Below the pieces are notes generated by a model, which saw nothing but the letters and a program-made list of their open reading frames with translations, had not been told where the DNA came from and searched no databases. A stretch of 64,000 nucleotides of DNA from QZLE01 sp033852135 (lineage in GTDB: Bacteria > Pseudomonadota > Gammaproteobacteria > QZLD01). Shown here piece after piece: positions 45,197-52,150 of this stretch (the stretch's first letter is position 1; each line of letters starts with the position of its first letter). Location: positions 62,001 to 126,000 of the forward strand of contig JAWSVB010000008.1 in assembly GCA_033852135.1 (NCBI GenBank), in the 5' to 3' direction. Both the position numbers and the translations under genes were made by a program.

Positions 45197-46882
45197 CTAA
45201 GCACCAATAGTATTTAGTATTGGTGTTTTTTGTACGATAGGTATCCTTCTTCCAATACCAAAAGACTTACGGTGCACTCTAATTATTGGTGGTGCTTGAC
45301 GTCTCTTGTATTCGGCTCTATCAACCATTTGAATAATTTTATCCACTTCATTGAAACCTGAATCTGTAATTATCTTTTTACCCTCTTTGATTTCTTCTTT
45401 AGAAAGTAGCTCATGCTCTATATAGATTCTTAGGATTGCATCCAGCACAGGGTATGGTGGTAATGAATCGGTATCTTTTTGTCCTTCAGATAATTCTGCA
45501 GACGGTTCTTTATCAATAATTTCTTGAGGAATAATCTCTTTCTTATGTAATTCATTAATATAATTTGATAAGGAATAAACCTCCATTTTGTAAAGATCAC
45601 CTAGAAGATTTAACCCACCATTCATATCACCATAAAGAGTTGCATATCCGACAGATAACTCACTTTTATTTCCAGTTGAGAGCAGCATTGACCCGAAGTG
45701 ATTTGAATATTCCATTAATATTTGTCCACGTATACGAGCTTGAATATTCTCACGAGTTAACCTAGAAGGCTCTTCATCATATGATTTTACAAATCTCTCA
45801 ACCGCAAGATCATAAGCTTCCTTAATTGATATTTGATAAAGTTTAACTCCGAGGTTATCACATAAAGCGATAGAGTCATTGACGCTTCCACTAGAGGAAA
45901 AATGACTCGGCATAGTAATAGCAACAACATTTTCAGCACCAAGCGCATCTACAGCAAGAGCAAGTGTTAAAGCACTATCAATACCACCTGAAGATCCAAT
46001 AATTACCTTGCTAAAACCGCATTTTTTACAGTAGTCACGTAACCCCATAATTATTTGATTATAAAACAATTGCTCATTACTTTGCACAAGATTGGAAACT
46101 GTATTTTTTGCAGCTGTAATTTCACTATTTTCAAAATCAACAATTTGCTCTGACTCTATAAATGCTTCACAAAGCTGCACAAAATCACCAGAACTATTGA
46201 TGGCAAAACTATTACCATCAAAAATTAACTCATCATTACCACCTACTTGGTTTACATAAATAATTGGTTTTCCGTACTTAATAGCTTTTTTGCTTAAAAG
46301 ATCGATCCGTTCATTTTGTTTCTGCACATCTGAAGGGGAGGCGTTAATAGTGATAAATATATCTGCAGAGCTATCCATTAAATTATGAAATGGTACCTGG
46401 TTGTATTCAGGGCTTGATTCATCGTTCCATGCATCTTCACAGATAAGAAAACCAATCTTAACCCCATTTAACTCCCATACTCCTGGTAGGTTACCGGGCT
46501 CAAAGTGACGCATTTCATCAAATATATTATAAGTTGGAAGTAATTTTTTATGATATTTGAAAACAATAGAACCGTTCTTAATTACAGCTAACGAATTGTG
46601 ATAAGGTTTGCCGATCGAATTGTTATAATCAATAAATCCAATTACTATTGCCGCCTTCATCCCTTTACTTGCAGCCACTATTTTTTCAAGATAATTGTTT
46701 TGCTCTTCAACAAACCCGTGTCTTTCAATAAGGTCCATTGGGTAGTAGCCACTCAAAGATAACTCTGAAAACACTATTAGATCAGAGTGCTTTTCATGTT
46801 TTTTTATTACGTTTAATATTTTTGCTGTATTGCCAGCAAAATCACCAATAGTAAAATTACACTGAGAAGCAACTATTTTCAT
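45197..46882 (-). CDS. nadE: Glutamine-dependent NAD+ synthetase
   Basis: A 561-residue two-domain enzyme converting nicotinate adenine dinucleotide to NAD+. The N-terminal nitrilase-like glutaminase (about 1-265) has the Glu-Lys-Cys triad: E40 in FSELSLSG, Lys in HKKLLPTYN and Cys in ICEDAWN. The C-terminal amidotransferase domain has the P-loop GSSGGIDSALTLA and LSTGNKSELSVGYATLYGD. It is the long glutaminase-fused form, unlike the 275-residue E. coli NadE. It is convergent with luxR, and the luxR terminator lies inside its last codons. Confidence 0.96.
   Translation of the reverse strand: MKIVASQCNFTIGDFAGNTAKILNVIKKHEKHSDLIVFSELSLSGYYPMDLIERHGFVEEQNNYLEKIVAASKGMKAAIVIGFIDYNNSIGKPYHNSLAVIKNGSIVFKYHKKLLPTYNIFDEMRHFEPGNLPGVWELNGVKIGFLICEDAWNDESSPEYNQVPFHNLMDSSADIFITINASPSDVQKQNERIDLLSKKAIKYGKPIIYVNQVGGNDELIFDGNSFAINSSGDFVQLCEAFIESEQIVDFENSEITAAKNTVSNLVQSNEQLFYNQIIMGLRDYCKKCGFSKVIIGSSGGIDSALTLALAVDALGAENVVAITMPSHFSSSGSVNDSIALCDNLGVKLYQISIKEAYDLAVERFVKSYDEEPSRLTRENIQARIRGQILMEYSNHFGSMLLSTGNKSELSVGYATLYGDMNGGLNLLGDLYKMEVYSLSNYINELHKKEIIPQEIIDKEPSAELSEGQKDTDSLPPYPVLDAILRIYIEHELLSKEEIKEGKKIITDSGFNEVDKIIQMVDRAEYKRRQAPPIIRVHRKSFGIGRRIPIVQKTPILNTIGA
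45199..45232 (+). terminator. luxR terminator inside the 3' end of nadE
   Basis: On the plus strand, CACCAATA / TATTGGTG encloses an eight-base loop and is followed by TTTTTT. It lies 36 bases after the luxR stop and within the last ten codons of the convergent nadE gene. Confidence 0.75.
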
Positions 46883-47109
46883 TTAAACACCACCAACAAA
46901 CTATGCGAGAAACAGGGGCACCAATTATAAATCAAGCGATACAGCAACAAAACAGCTTTATCATTTTGTTTATACTTTGCTTCATTTGTAGGCTTATAAA
47001 ATCAAACATAAAAATAATTACTTTATCTTCTTATTATACGAATCAGGGAAGTTTAGTTATAATAATTCCAACCTTTTTTAATAACTGGACTAAAATTAAT
47101 AATAAAGAG

Positions 47110-47430
47110 ATGAGTAAAGATAAAGATTTAGACAGCGAAGAGGGCATTGCGGTCCAAGAGGCTAAACCTAAACTGGAGCAGCCTAAAAGATATAAAGTCA
47201 TTTTATTAAATGACGATTATACCCCCATGGATTTTGTAGTGCATATTCTTGAATACTTCTTTAGTCTGGATAGAGCACAGGCAACACAAGTCATGTTGCA
47301 GGTACATACTCAAGGCAAAGGTGTGTGTGGTATTTACCCTAAAGATATAGCTGAAACAAAAGAAGAACAGGTAAATAGATACTCAAAATCTGAACAGCAT
47401 CCTTTGATGTGTGTGATCGAAGAGGCTTGA
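47110..47430 (+). CDS. clpS: ATP-dependent Clp protease adapter ClpS
   Basis: ClpS delivers N-degron substrates to ClpAP. The substrate-pocket signatures are KVILLNDDYTPMDFVVHIL, with Asp-Asp-x-Thr, and HTQGKGVCGIYPKDIAETK. The N-terminal 25 residues are the flexible acidic extension needed for delivery. From ATG 47110 the protein is 106 residues, exactly the E. coli length. The frame is open 207 bases upstream, but that part encodes an unconserved AT-rich sequence and is not used. clpA follows 81 bases later. Confidence 0.94.
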   Translation: MSKDKDLDSEEGIAVQEAKPKLEQPKRYKVILLNDDYTPMDFVVHILEYFFSLDRAQATQVMLQVHTQGKGVCGIYPKDIAETKEEQVNRYSKSEQHPLMCVIEEA

Positions 47431-47511
47431 GATATAAATCTCAGTAGTTATTAAGTTGTGAACTTACAGAGCTGTGTCAAAAGCTCATAATGTAAGAAAG
47501 AGGTGGGCCTA

Positions 47512-49788
47512 ATGCTAGGCAAAGAATTAGAATTTACATTAAATATGGCCTTTAAAGAGGCGCGCGAAAAAGGGCATGAATTTTTAACAGTTGAGCATAT
47601 GCTACTTGCTCTGTTAGATAATATCTCTGCACTTAACGTATTAAGATCATGCGGCACCGATTTACTTCTTTTACGGAGTGAGTTGGAAAAATACATTACA
47701 GAAACCACTCCTTTATTATCCGACCAGGATACTCGTGAGACTCAGCCAACACTTGGCTTTCAGCGTGTTTTGCAACGTGCAATATTCCATGTTCAATCAT
47801 CGGGAAGCGATGAAGTTACTGGCGCCAATGTTTTGGTTGCTATATTTAGTGAGCAGGAATCACAGGCCGTATATCTGCTACATACACAAGATATTTCTCG
47901 TCTAGATGTTGTTAACTTTATCTCCCATGGAATTGCAAAAGTTGATGGCTATGAGTCGATTGAACAAAAGAAAGAGCAACTCGATGACGAGCAGGCTGAA
48001 GTAAAAGAGAATAAAGAAAAAAGCCCCCTTGAGTTATATGCAACAAATCTCAACGAAAGAGCCGAACAAGGTAAAATTGACCCCTTAGTTGGAAGAGATA
48101 AAGAGCTCGAGCGTTCAATTCAAATTCTATCTCGTCGCAGAAAAAACAACCCCCTTTTAGTGGGAGAAGCTGGAGTAGGGAAGACTGCCATTGCAGAAGG
48201 TCTTGCTAAAAAAATTGTAGAGGGAGATGTTCCTGAAACCCTTAAAAGCGAAACAATATACTCATTAGACCTTGGAGCCCTTGTCGCAGGAACCAAATAT
48301 AGAGGTGATTTTGAGAAAAGATTCAAATCTTTATTAGCTGAACTTAACAATCACGAAAACATAATACTATTCATTGATGAGATCCATACCATTATCGGTG
48401 CAGGATCAGCATCAGGCGGTGTTATGGATGCATCTAACCTTATCAAGCCAGCTCTGGCTAACGGTGAGCTTAAATGCATGGGTTCAACTACATATAATGA
48501 ATACCGCGGTATCTTTGAGAAGGATAGAGCGCTTGCTAGACGTTTCCAAAAAATTGATGTTCTAGAACCATCAGTTAGCGAAACTTACGAAATTCTCAAA
48601 GGATTAAAGTCTAAGTATGAGGATTTCCATAAAGTTAAATATACAGCTAAAGGGCTTAAGTGTGCTGCTGAATTATCTGCGCGATATATAAGCGAAAGGT
48701 ATCTACCCGATAAAGCAATCGATGTTATTGATGAAGCTGGCGCAAATATTAAGATTTATGGTACTGAAAAGCGCAAAAAGAGCGTAGGTGTGAAAGAGAT
48801 TGAAGAAGTTATCGCTAGAATAGCTCGCGTCCCAATGAAAAGCGTTTCATCTTCTGACAAGCAAGTATTAAAAAATCTAGAGCGTAACCTTAAGATGGTT
48901 ATTTTTGGTCAAGACCCGGCTATAGAGAGTGTTTGCTCAGCAATTAAAACCTCTAGAGCTGGCTTAGGAAATTTAGACAAACCTATAGGTTCATTTTTGT
49001 TTGCTGGACCAACAGGAGTTGGAAAAACAGAGGTGGCAAAACAACTTGCTAAAACCATGGGCGTAGAGTTTTTACGCTTCGACATGTCGGAATACATGGA
49101 AAAACATACGGTTTCAAGACTAATTGGCGCACCTCCTGGGTATGTTGGCTTCGATCAAAATGGACTTCTCACTGAGTCAGTTATGAATCATCCACATTCC
49201 GTTGTTTTGCTTGATGAAATCGAGAAAGCCAACTCTGAGATATTTAATATTCTGCTGCAAGTGATGGATCATGGGACACTAACTGACAATAATGGCCGCA
49301 AGGTTGATTTCAAGAATGTTATTTTAATCATGACAACTAATGCGGGCGCTGCAGAATTAAACAAAAGAGCAATTGGATTCGCTGAGCAAGACAATAGCAC
49401 TGATGGTATGCAAGCAATAAACCGAATGTTTTCACCCGAGTTTAGAAACAGAATTGATTCAACTGTTCAATTTAAAGAGCTTGATGCTGCTACAATTGAT
49501 AGGGTTGTTGATAAGTTTATCTGTGAACTGGAGTCTCAACTTCATGATAAGTCGGTAACTATTGATGTAAGCGAAGAAGCTCGTGAATGGTTAGGTAAAA
49601 AAGGTTATGACCCTAAAATGGGAGCTCGACCAATGACCAGAGTGATAAATGATAATATCCGCAAGCCACTTTCAGAGGAACTACTTTTTGGTAGATTAAC
49701 AAAAGGTGGAAACGTCTTTGTTGTTATTAAAGATGGAAAGGTTGATTTTGAAATAGAAGAAACCGTTTCAAAAGAGTTGGTGCATTAA
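47512..49788 (+). CDS. clpA: ATP-dependent Clp protease ATP-binding subunit ClpA
   Basis: ClpA is the AAA+ unfoldase of ClpAP. It has an N-domain (about 1-140, ClpS-binding), AAA1 (Walker A GEAGVGKT, Walker B FIDEIHT) and AAA2 (GPTGVGKT, LLDEIEKA). The ClpP-docking loop reads RAIGFAEQDNSTDG, IGF in place of E. coli IGL. The length of 758 residues equals E. coli ClpA from ATG 47512, where GAGGT lies about seven bases upstream; a GTG nine bases before is in frame but less likely. The M-domain typical of ClpB is absent. It forms a clpS-clpA operon. Confidence 0.96.
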   Translation: MLGKELEFTLNMAFKEAREKGHEFLTVEHMLLALLDNISALNVLRSCGTDLLLLRSELEKYITETTPLLSDQDTRETQPTLGFQRVLQRAIFHVQSSGSDEVTGANVLVAIFSEQESQAVYLLHTQDISRLDVVNFISHGIAKVDGYESIEQKKEQLDDEQAEVKENKEKSPLELYATNLNERAEQGKIDPLVGRDKELERSIQILSRRRKNNPLLVGEAGVGKTAIAEGLAKKIVEGDVPETLKSETIYSLDLGALVAGTKYRGDFEKRFKSLLAELNNHENIILFIDEIHTIIGAGSASGGVMDASNLIKPALANGELKCMGSTTYNEYRGIFEKDRALARRFQKIDVLEPSVSETYEILKGLKSKYEDFHKVKYTAKGLKCAAELSARYISERYLPDKAIDVIDEAGANIKIYGTEKRKKSVGVKEIEEVIARIARVPMKSVSSSDKQVLKNLERNLKMVIFGQDPAIESVCSAIKTSRAGLGNLDKPIGSFLFAGPTGVGKTEVAKQLAKTMGVEFLRFDMSEYMEKHTVSRLIGAPPGYVGFDQNGLLTESVMNHPHSVVLLDEIEKANSEIFNILLQVMDHGTLTDNNGRKVDFKNVILIMTTNAGAAELNKRAIGFAEQDNSTDGMQAINRMFSPEFRNRIDSTVQFKELDAATIDRVVDKFICELESQLHDKSVTIDVSEEAREWLGKKGYDPKMGARPMTRVINDNIRKPLSEELLFGRLTKGGNVFVVIKDGKVDFEIEETVSKELVH

Positions 49789-49814
49789 GAGCAATTTATA
49801 GATTATTTTATATA

Positions 49815-49846
49815 ACAAAAAGGCAGCTACTAGGCCGCCTTTTTGC
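49815..49846. terminator. Bidirectional terminator clpA / rquA
   Basis: The stem AAAAAGGCAGC / GGCCGCCTTTTT (one mismatch) has T-runs on both strands and lies between the convergent clpA and rquA genes. Confidence 0.8.
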
Positions 49847-49876
49847 TTGTAAATCATAGAGTTATACTCATATGTT

Positions 49877-50629
49877 TTAGTCTTTATTTTCAATCAGATA
49901 TTCATGATTGCGATAGAAACCTTTAAAAACAACTTCTTTGTGCGTATTTGTCACTTTTTTACCAGATCTTTCTGCACATTCAGATAGTACTGCTTCCAAA
50001 TCTTCAGAAATAAAACCTGGTACGAACGGTTCAAAGAAACCTAGAATTTTTCTAGATAAGAAAAAAGTATGGAAAAAATGGGTCTTAGTGCGTTCGCCAT
50101 ATTCAGTAATGATTAAATGTCCACCAGGCTCTGTTACGCGAATTGCTTCTGCAAGAGTATTCCTGCGAGCTTCTGGTGGCATTTCATGCAATAAGAAAAA
50201 GATTAAAGTAGCATCAAAATTATTATCTGGATATGAAAGGTTTTCAGCATTCATTCTTACCAGATTATCAACCTGATCTTTTGTTTCAGTTTGAGCTAAT
50301 AATTTGCGTTTAGCAGAGTCTAACTGACCTTGGGTTATATCGATAAGGTGGTATTCAGAATCCTGGTTATCTTGTTTCAGCTGTTTGGCTAAATCAGGAG
50401 TTATTGAACCATATACTGCGGTAATTTGAAGAGTCTTTTTAGGCTTTATTCGTTTGAAACGTTCTAAAGTTTTTCCAACTAACTTTTTATAGTTGCCAAA
50501 TAAAATCATATTAACTAAAGGCTCATGATCCCAGAACCAAATACTAAAATTCCAAACATATGCCCACCAGTAATTACGTGCAAGATATTCAGGAGTACCG
50601 TCTTTATGAAATTTTTTCCAAATAGCCAT
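49877..50629 (-). CDS. rquA: Rhodoquinone biosynthesis methyltransferase-like protein RquA
   Basis: A 250-residue class I methyltransferase-fold protein closely resembling RquA, which converts ubiquinone to rhodoquinone (amino for methoxy exchange). RquA-type features are YWWAYVWN near the N-terminus, the segment VNMILFGNYKKLVG, the modified motif I with VYGSITPDLAK instead of the usual glycine-rich ExGxG, and IFFLLHEMPPEARR then LAEAIRVTEPGGHLIITEYG. These distinguish it from UbiE/UbiG. Rhodoquinone has a low potential and serves fumarate reductase in anaerobic respiration. The gene is monocistronic. Confidence 0.82.
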   Translation of the reverse strand: MAIWKKFHKDGTPEYLARNYWWAYVWNFSIWFWDHEPLVNMILFGNYKKLVGKTLERFKRIKPKKTLQITAVYGSITPDLAKQLKQDNQDSEYHLIDITQGQLDSAKRKLLAQTETKDQVDNLVRMNAENLSYPDNNFDATLIFFLLHEMPPEARRNTLAEAIRVTEPGGHLIITEYGERTKTHFFHTFFLSRKILGFFEPFVPGFISEDLEAVLSECAERSGKKVTNTHKEVVFKGFYRNHEYLIENKD

Positions 50630-50851
50630 TCAATTAATCCACTGTGTTTCAATAAAAGAGCGTAGATTATATATTACTTAGACATAACTCGTAAGAGGGT
50701 ATAAATAATATATTAAATGCACTTAATACGCCCAAAAATGGCTTTGGTGAATTAATTCTAAATTTTGAATATATACAAAATTCTATCATTTCAAACCGAT
50801 AGAAATAGAACTTAATTTAAATTATATTTTGATATTATGGCAAGCTTTAAA

Positions 50852-50871
50852 AATGTGCCGCGAGTCACATT
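50852..50871 (+). promoter_or_regulatory. CRP/Vfr-like binding site
   Basis: TGTGC-CGCGAG-TCACA at 50854-50869 differs from the CRP consensus TGTGA-N6-TCACA at one base, and it is flanked by A/T (AATGTG...CACATT) as in strong sites. Its centre (50861.5) would put a class II start at about 50903, with TAAATT at 50891-50896 as a -10 element. Activity is inferred. Confidence 0.4.
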
Positions 50872-50902
50872 AACTGTTCAATAATAGAGTTAAATTGAAC
50901 TT

Positions 50903-50973
50903 ACCCTGAGATATGGCCTTTGCGCCAGAAGTAAAGTAAGTTTAAAAAGAGGAGTTTTTACTCCTCTTTTTTT
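50903..50973 (+). ncRNA. Candidate small RNA of about 71 nt
   Basis: Predicted from structure, not from a known family. The segment begins at the start site expected from the CRP-like box. It contains the arms TTAC and GTAA (part of a 7-bp pairing that starts at 50898), an inner TGGC/GCCA hairpin, and ends in a very strong terminator. No annotated gene lies downstream on this strand for more than 1 kb. An eight-codon ATG-to-TAA frame (50913-50939) is also present and may be fortuitous. Confidence 0.4.
50944..50973 (+). terminator. Strong terminator without an upstream plus-strand gene
   Basis: The stem AAAAAGAGGAGT / ACTCCTCTTTTT with a four-base loop is followed by further T residues. The nearest upstream plus-strand gene is clpA, which already has its own terminator about 1.1 kb earlier. 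Confidence 0.85.
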
Positions 50974-51001
50974 CGCTTAAGACTTATAACATTAGATGCA
51001 T

Positions 51002-51048
51002 CCAAAGAAACGCCGCAAAAAAGGGAGAGTTTCTTTGCGGCGTTTTGG
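51002..51048 (-). terminator. Long GC-cored hairpin, possible terminator of the RluA-type gene
   Basis: A perfect 12-bp stem AAACGCCGCAAA / TTTGCGGCGTTT (51008-51019 with 51034-51045) is extended by CCAAA/TTTGG around a three-base bulge. The tail is weakly T-rich on the minus strand (TTTCTTTGG), so it could end the gene at 51212-51916, whose stop is about 165 bases away. Confidence 0.45.
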
Positions 51049-51211
51049 AGCTACATATATTGACACACAATTATAATGAATAATGGTCAATACCAATAGA
51101 TTACATAACCATTAGTATGTTTGCAAAGCAATAAAAACATATTTGTGAAGGTGTTAACGCTAGGTCGCAGTGATATGCATTAATTTGTGAGCCACTTACC
51201 CTTTTATAGGC

Positions 51212-51916
51212 TTAATCACAGGAGGATGGAAACTTGTATTTTGGCCAATTAAGCTTCCACGGGGCAGTATTGTCATCGGTAAATTTTATCATTTCATCGC
51301 TTTGAAAAACTGAACCATGCGCTGGTGGTGATACAAAACTATACTCTTCACCATTTAGGGCAAATTTAACTGCGTATGCATGAAGATATGTTCTATCCCA
51401 TTCATTTTTTTCAGCGCTATAGTATATAGGATCACCAATAATTGGAGCCCCTATACTCTTCAGTGCAACACGTATTTGATGTGTTTTACCTGTAAGTGGT
51501 TTTATCAAAAATAACCTTAATGAGTTATGAAAACTGTAACTAAAAAATTGAGTAACAGCTGGATTATTGCAGCACTGCACCAACTTCCAACTGCTACGCC
51601 TTGATCGAGCCATATCCCCTTTAATTGTCCCTTGTTTTTTTATTGGCTTTTTATTAGAAACTGCTAAATAAAACTTTTGAATGCTCTTATTTTTAAACAT
51701 GGTATGAAATTTTGCAGCTGTATCTGCATCTTTTGCAAAGACGATTAAACCTGAAGTAACCTTATCCAGTCTATGAACCGGGTAGAGAGAATTCGTGTCT
51801 AGCCACTGCTTAACCTGGTTAAACAATCCCAATTCATTGTCATCATTATGAAAATCCACGCCAGGATCTTTATCAACAATCAGAAAGAATTTATTTTCGA
51901 AAATTAATTTAAACAT
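51212..51916 (-). CDS. RluA-family RNA pseudouridine synthase
   Basis: A 234-residue pseudouridine synthase of the RluA family, without an S4 domain. The catalytic Asp is D51 in PVHRLDKVTSGLIVFAK. The blocks KPLTGKTHQIRVAL and GAPIIGDPIYY complete the core. The start MFKLIFENKFFLIVDKDPGVDFH is a form found in a group of gammaproteobacterial RluA-like proteins of unassigned RNA target. It differs from TruC at 31.7 kb in N-terminus and length. The modified site cannot be named. Confidence 0.86.
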   Translation of the reverse strand: MFKLIFENKFFLIVDKDPGVDFHNDDNELGLFNQVKQWLDTNSLYPVHRLDKVTSGLIVFAKDADTAAKFHTMFKNKSIQKFYLAVSNKKPIKKQGTIKGDMARSRRSSWKLVQCCNNPAVTQFFSYSFHNSLRLFLIKPLTGKTHQIRVALKSIGAPIIGDPIYYSAEKNEWDRTYLHAYAVKFALNGEEYSFVSPPAHGSVFQSDEMIKFTDDNTAPWKLNWPKYKFPSSCD

Positions 51917-52150
51917 AAAAAAATTGACTCAGTTCACCTTTATGTAATAAACGCTATTTAAAATTTGAAAAATTAGTTTTTTGGTCTTAACTGTTAGTTA
52001 GTAACCCTTTGAATCACAATACATTAGAGTCTTCTAATGCACAAAACTGGGAAATAGATCACCCATTAAAAGCAGGATCTACTATAACATCACTTTAGAA
52101 GTATATTTTTACTTCATTGAATACTTGCAGATATAAATACGGAGTTTTTA

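Larger units (their letters stand above)
50630..51211. other. 582-base intergenic region between rquA and an RluA-type gene
   Basis: This is the longest non-coding stretch in the window. It holds the rquA promoter on the minus strand, a CRP-like site (50852-50871), a candidate sRNA with its terminator (50903-50973) and a second long hairpin (51002-51048). Bases 51049-51211 have no recognised gene, though a TTGACA hexamer occurs at 51060-51065. The rquA side includes an AT-rich dyad at 50762-50781 (ATTTTG, eight bases, CAAAAT). Confidence 0.6.

Noticed and set aside
46903..47109. Long hydrophobic extension upstream of ClpS
   Set aside because: ClpS is normally about 106 residues, and the ATG at 47110 gives exactly that. 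The upstream frame is AT-rich non-coding sequence.
50762..50781. ATTTTG-N8-CAAAAT dyad upstream of rquA as an FNR/Anr site
   Set aside because: It departs from TTGAT-N4-ATCAA at three positions, so an anaerobic regulator site cannot be claimed.
50901..50912. ACCCTGAGA resembling the TPP riboswitch core
   Set aside because: The rest of the thiamine riboswitch is absent and no thiamine gene follows.
50913..50939. Eight-codon ATG-to-TAA frame inside the candidate sRNA
   Set aside because: It is short enough to occur by chance and has only GAG two bases before the ATG. It is mentioned in the sRNA entry but not called as a gene.
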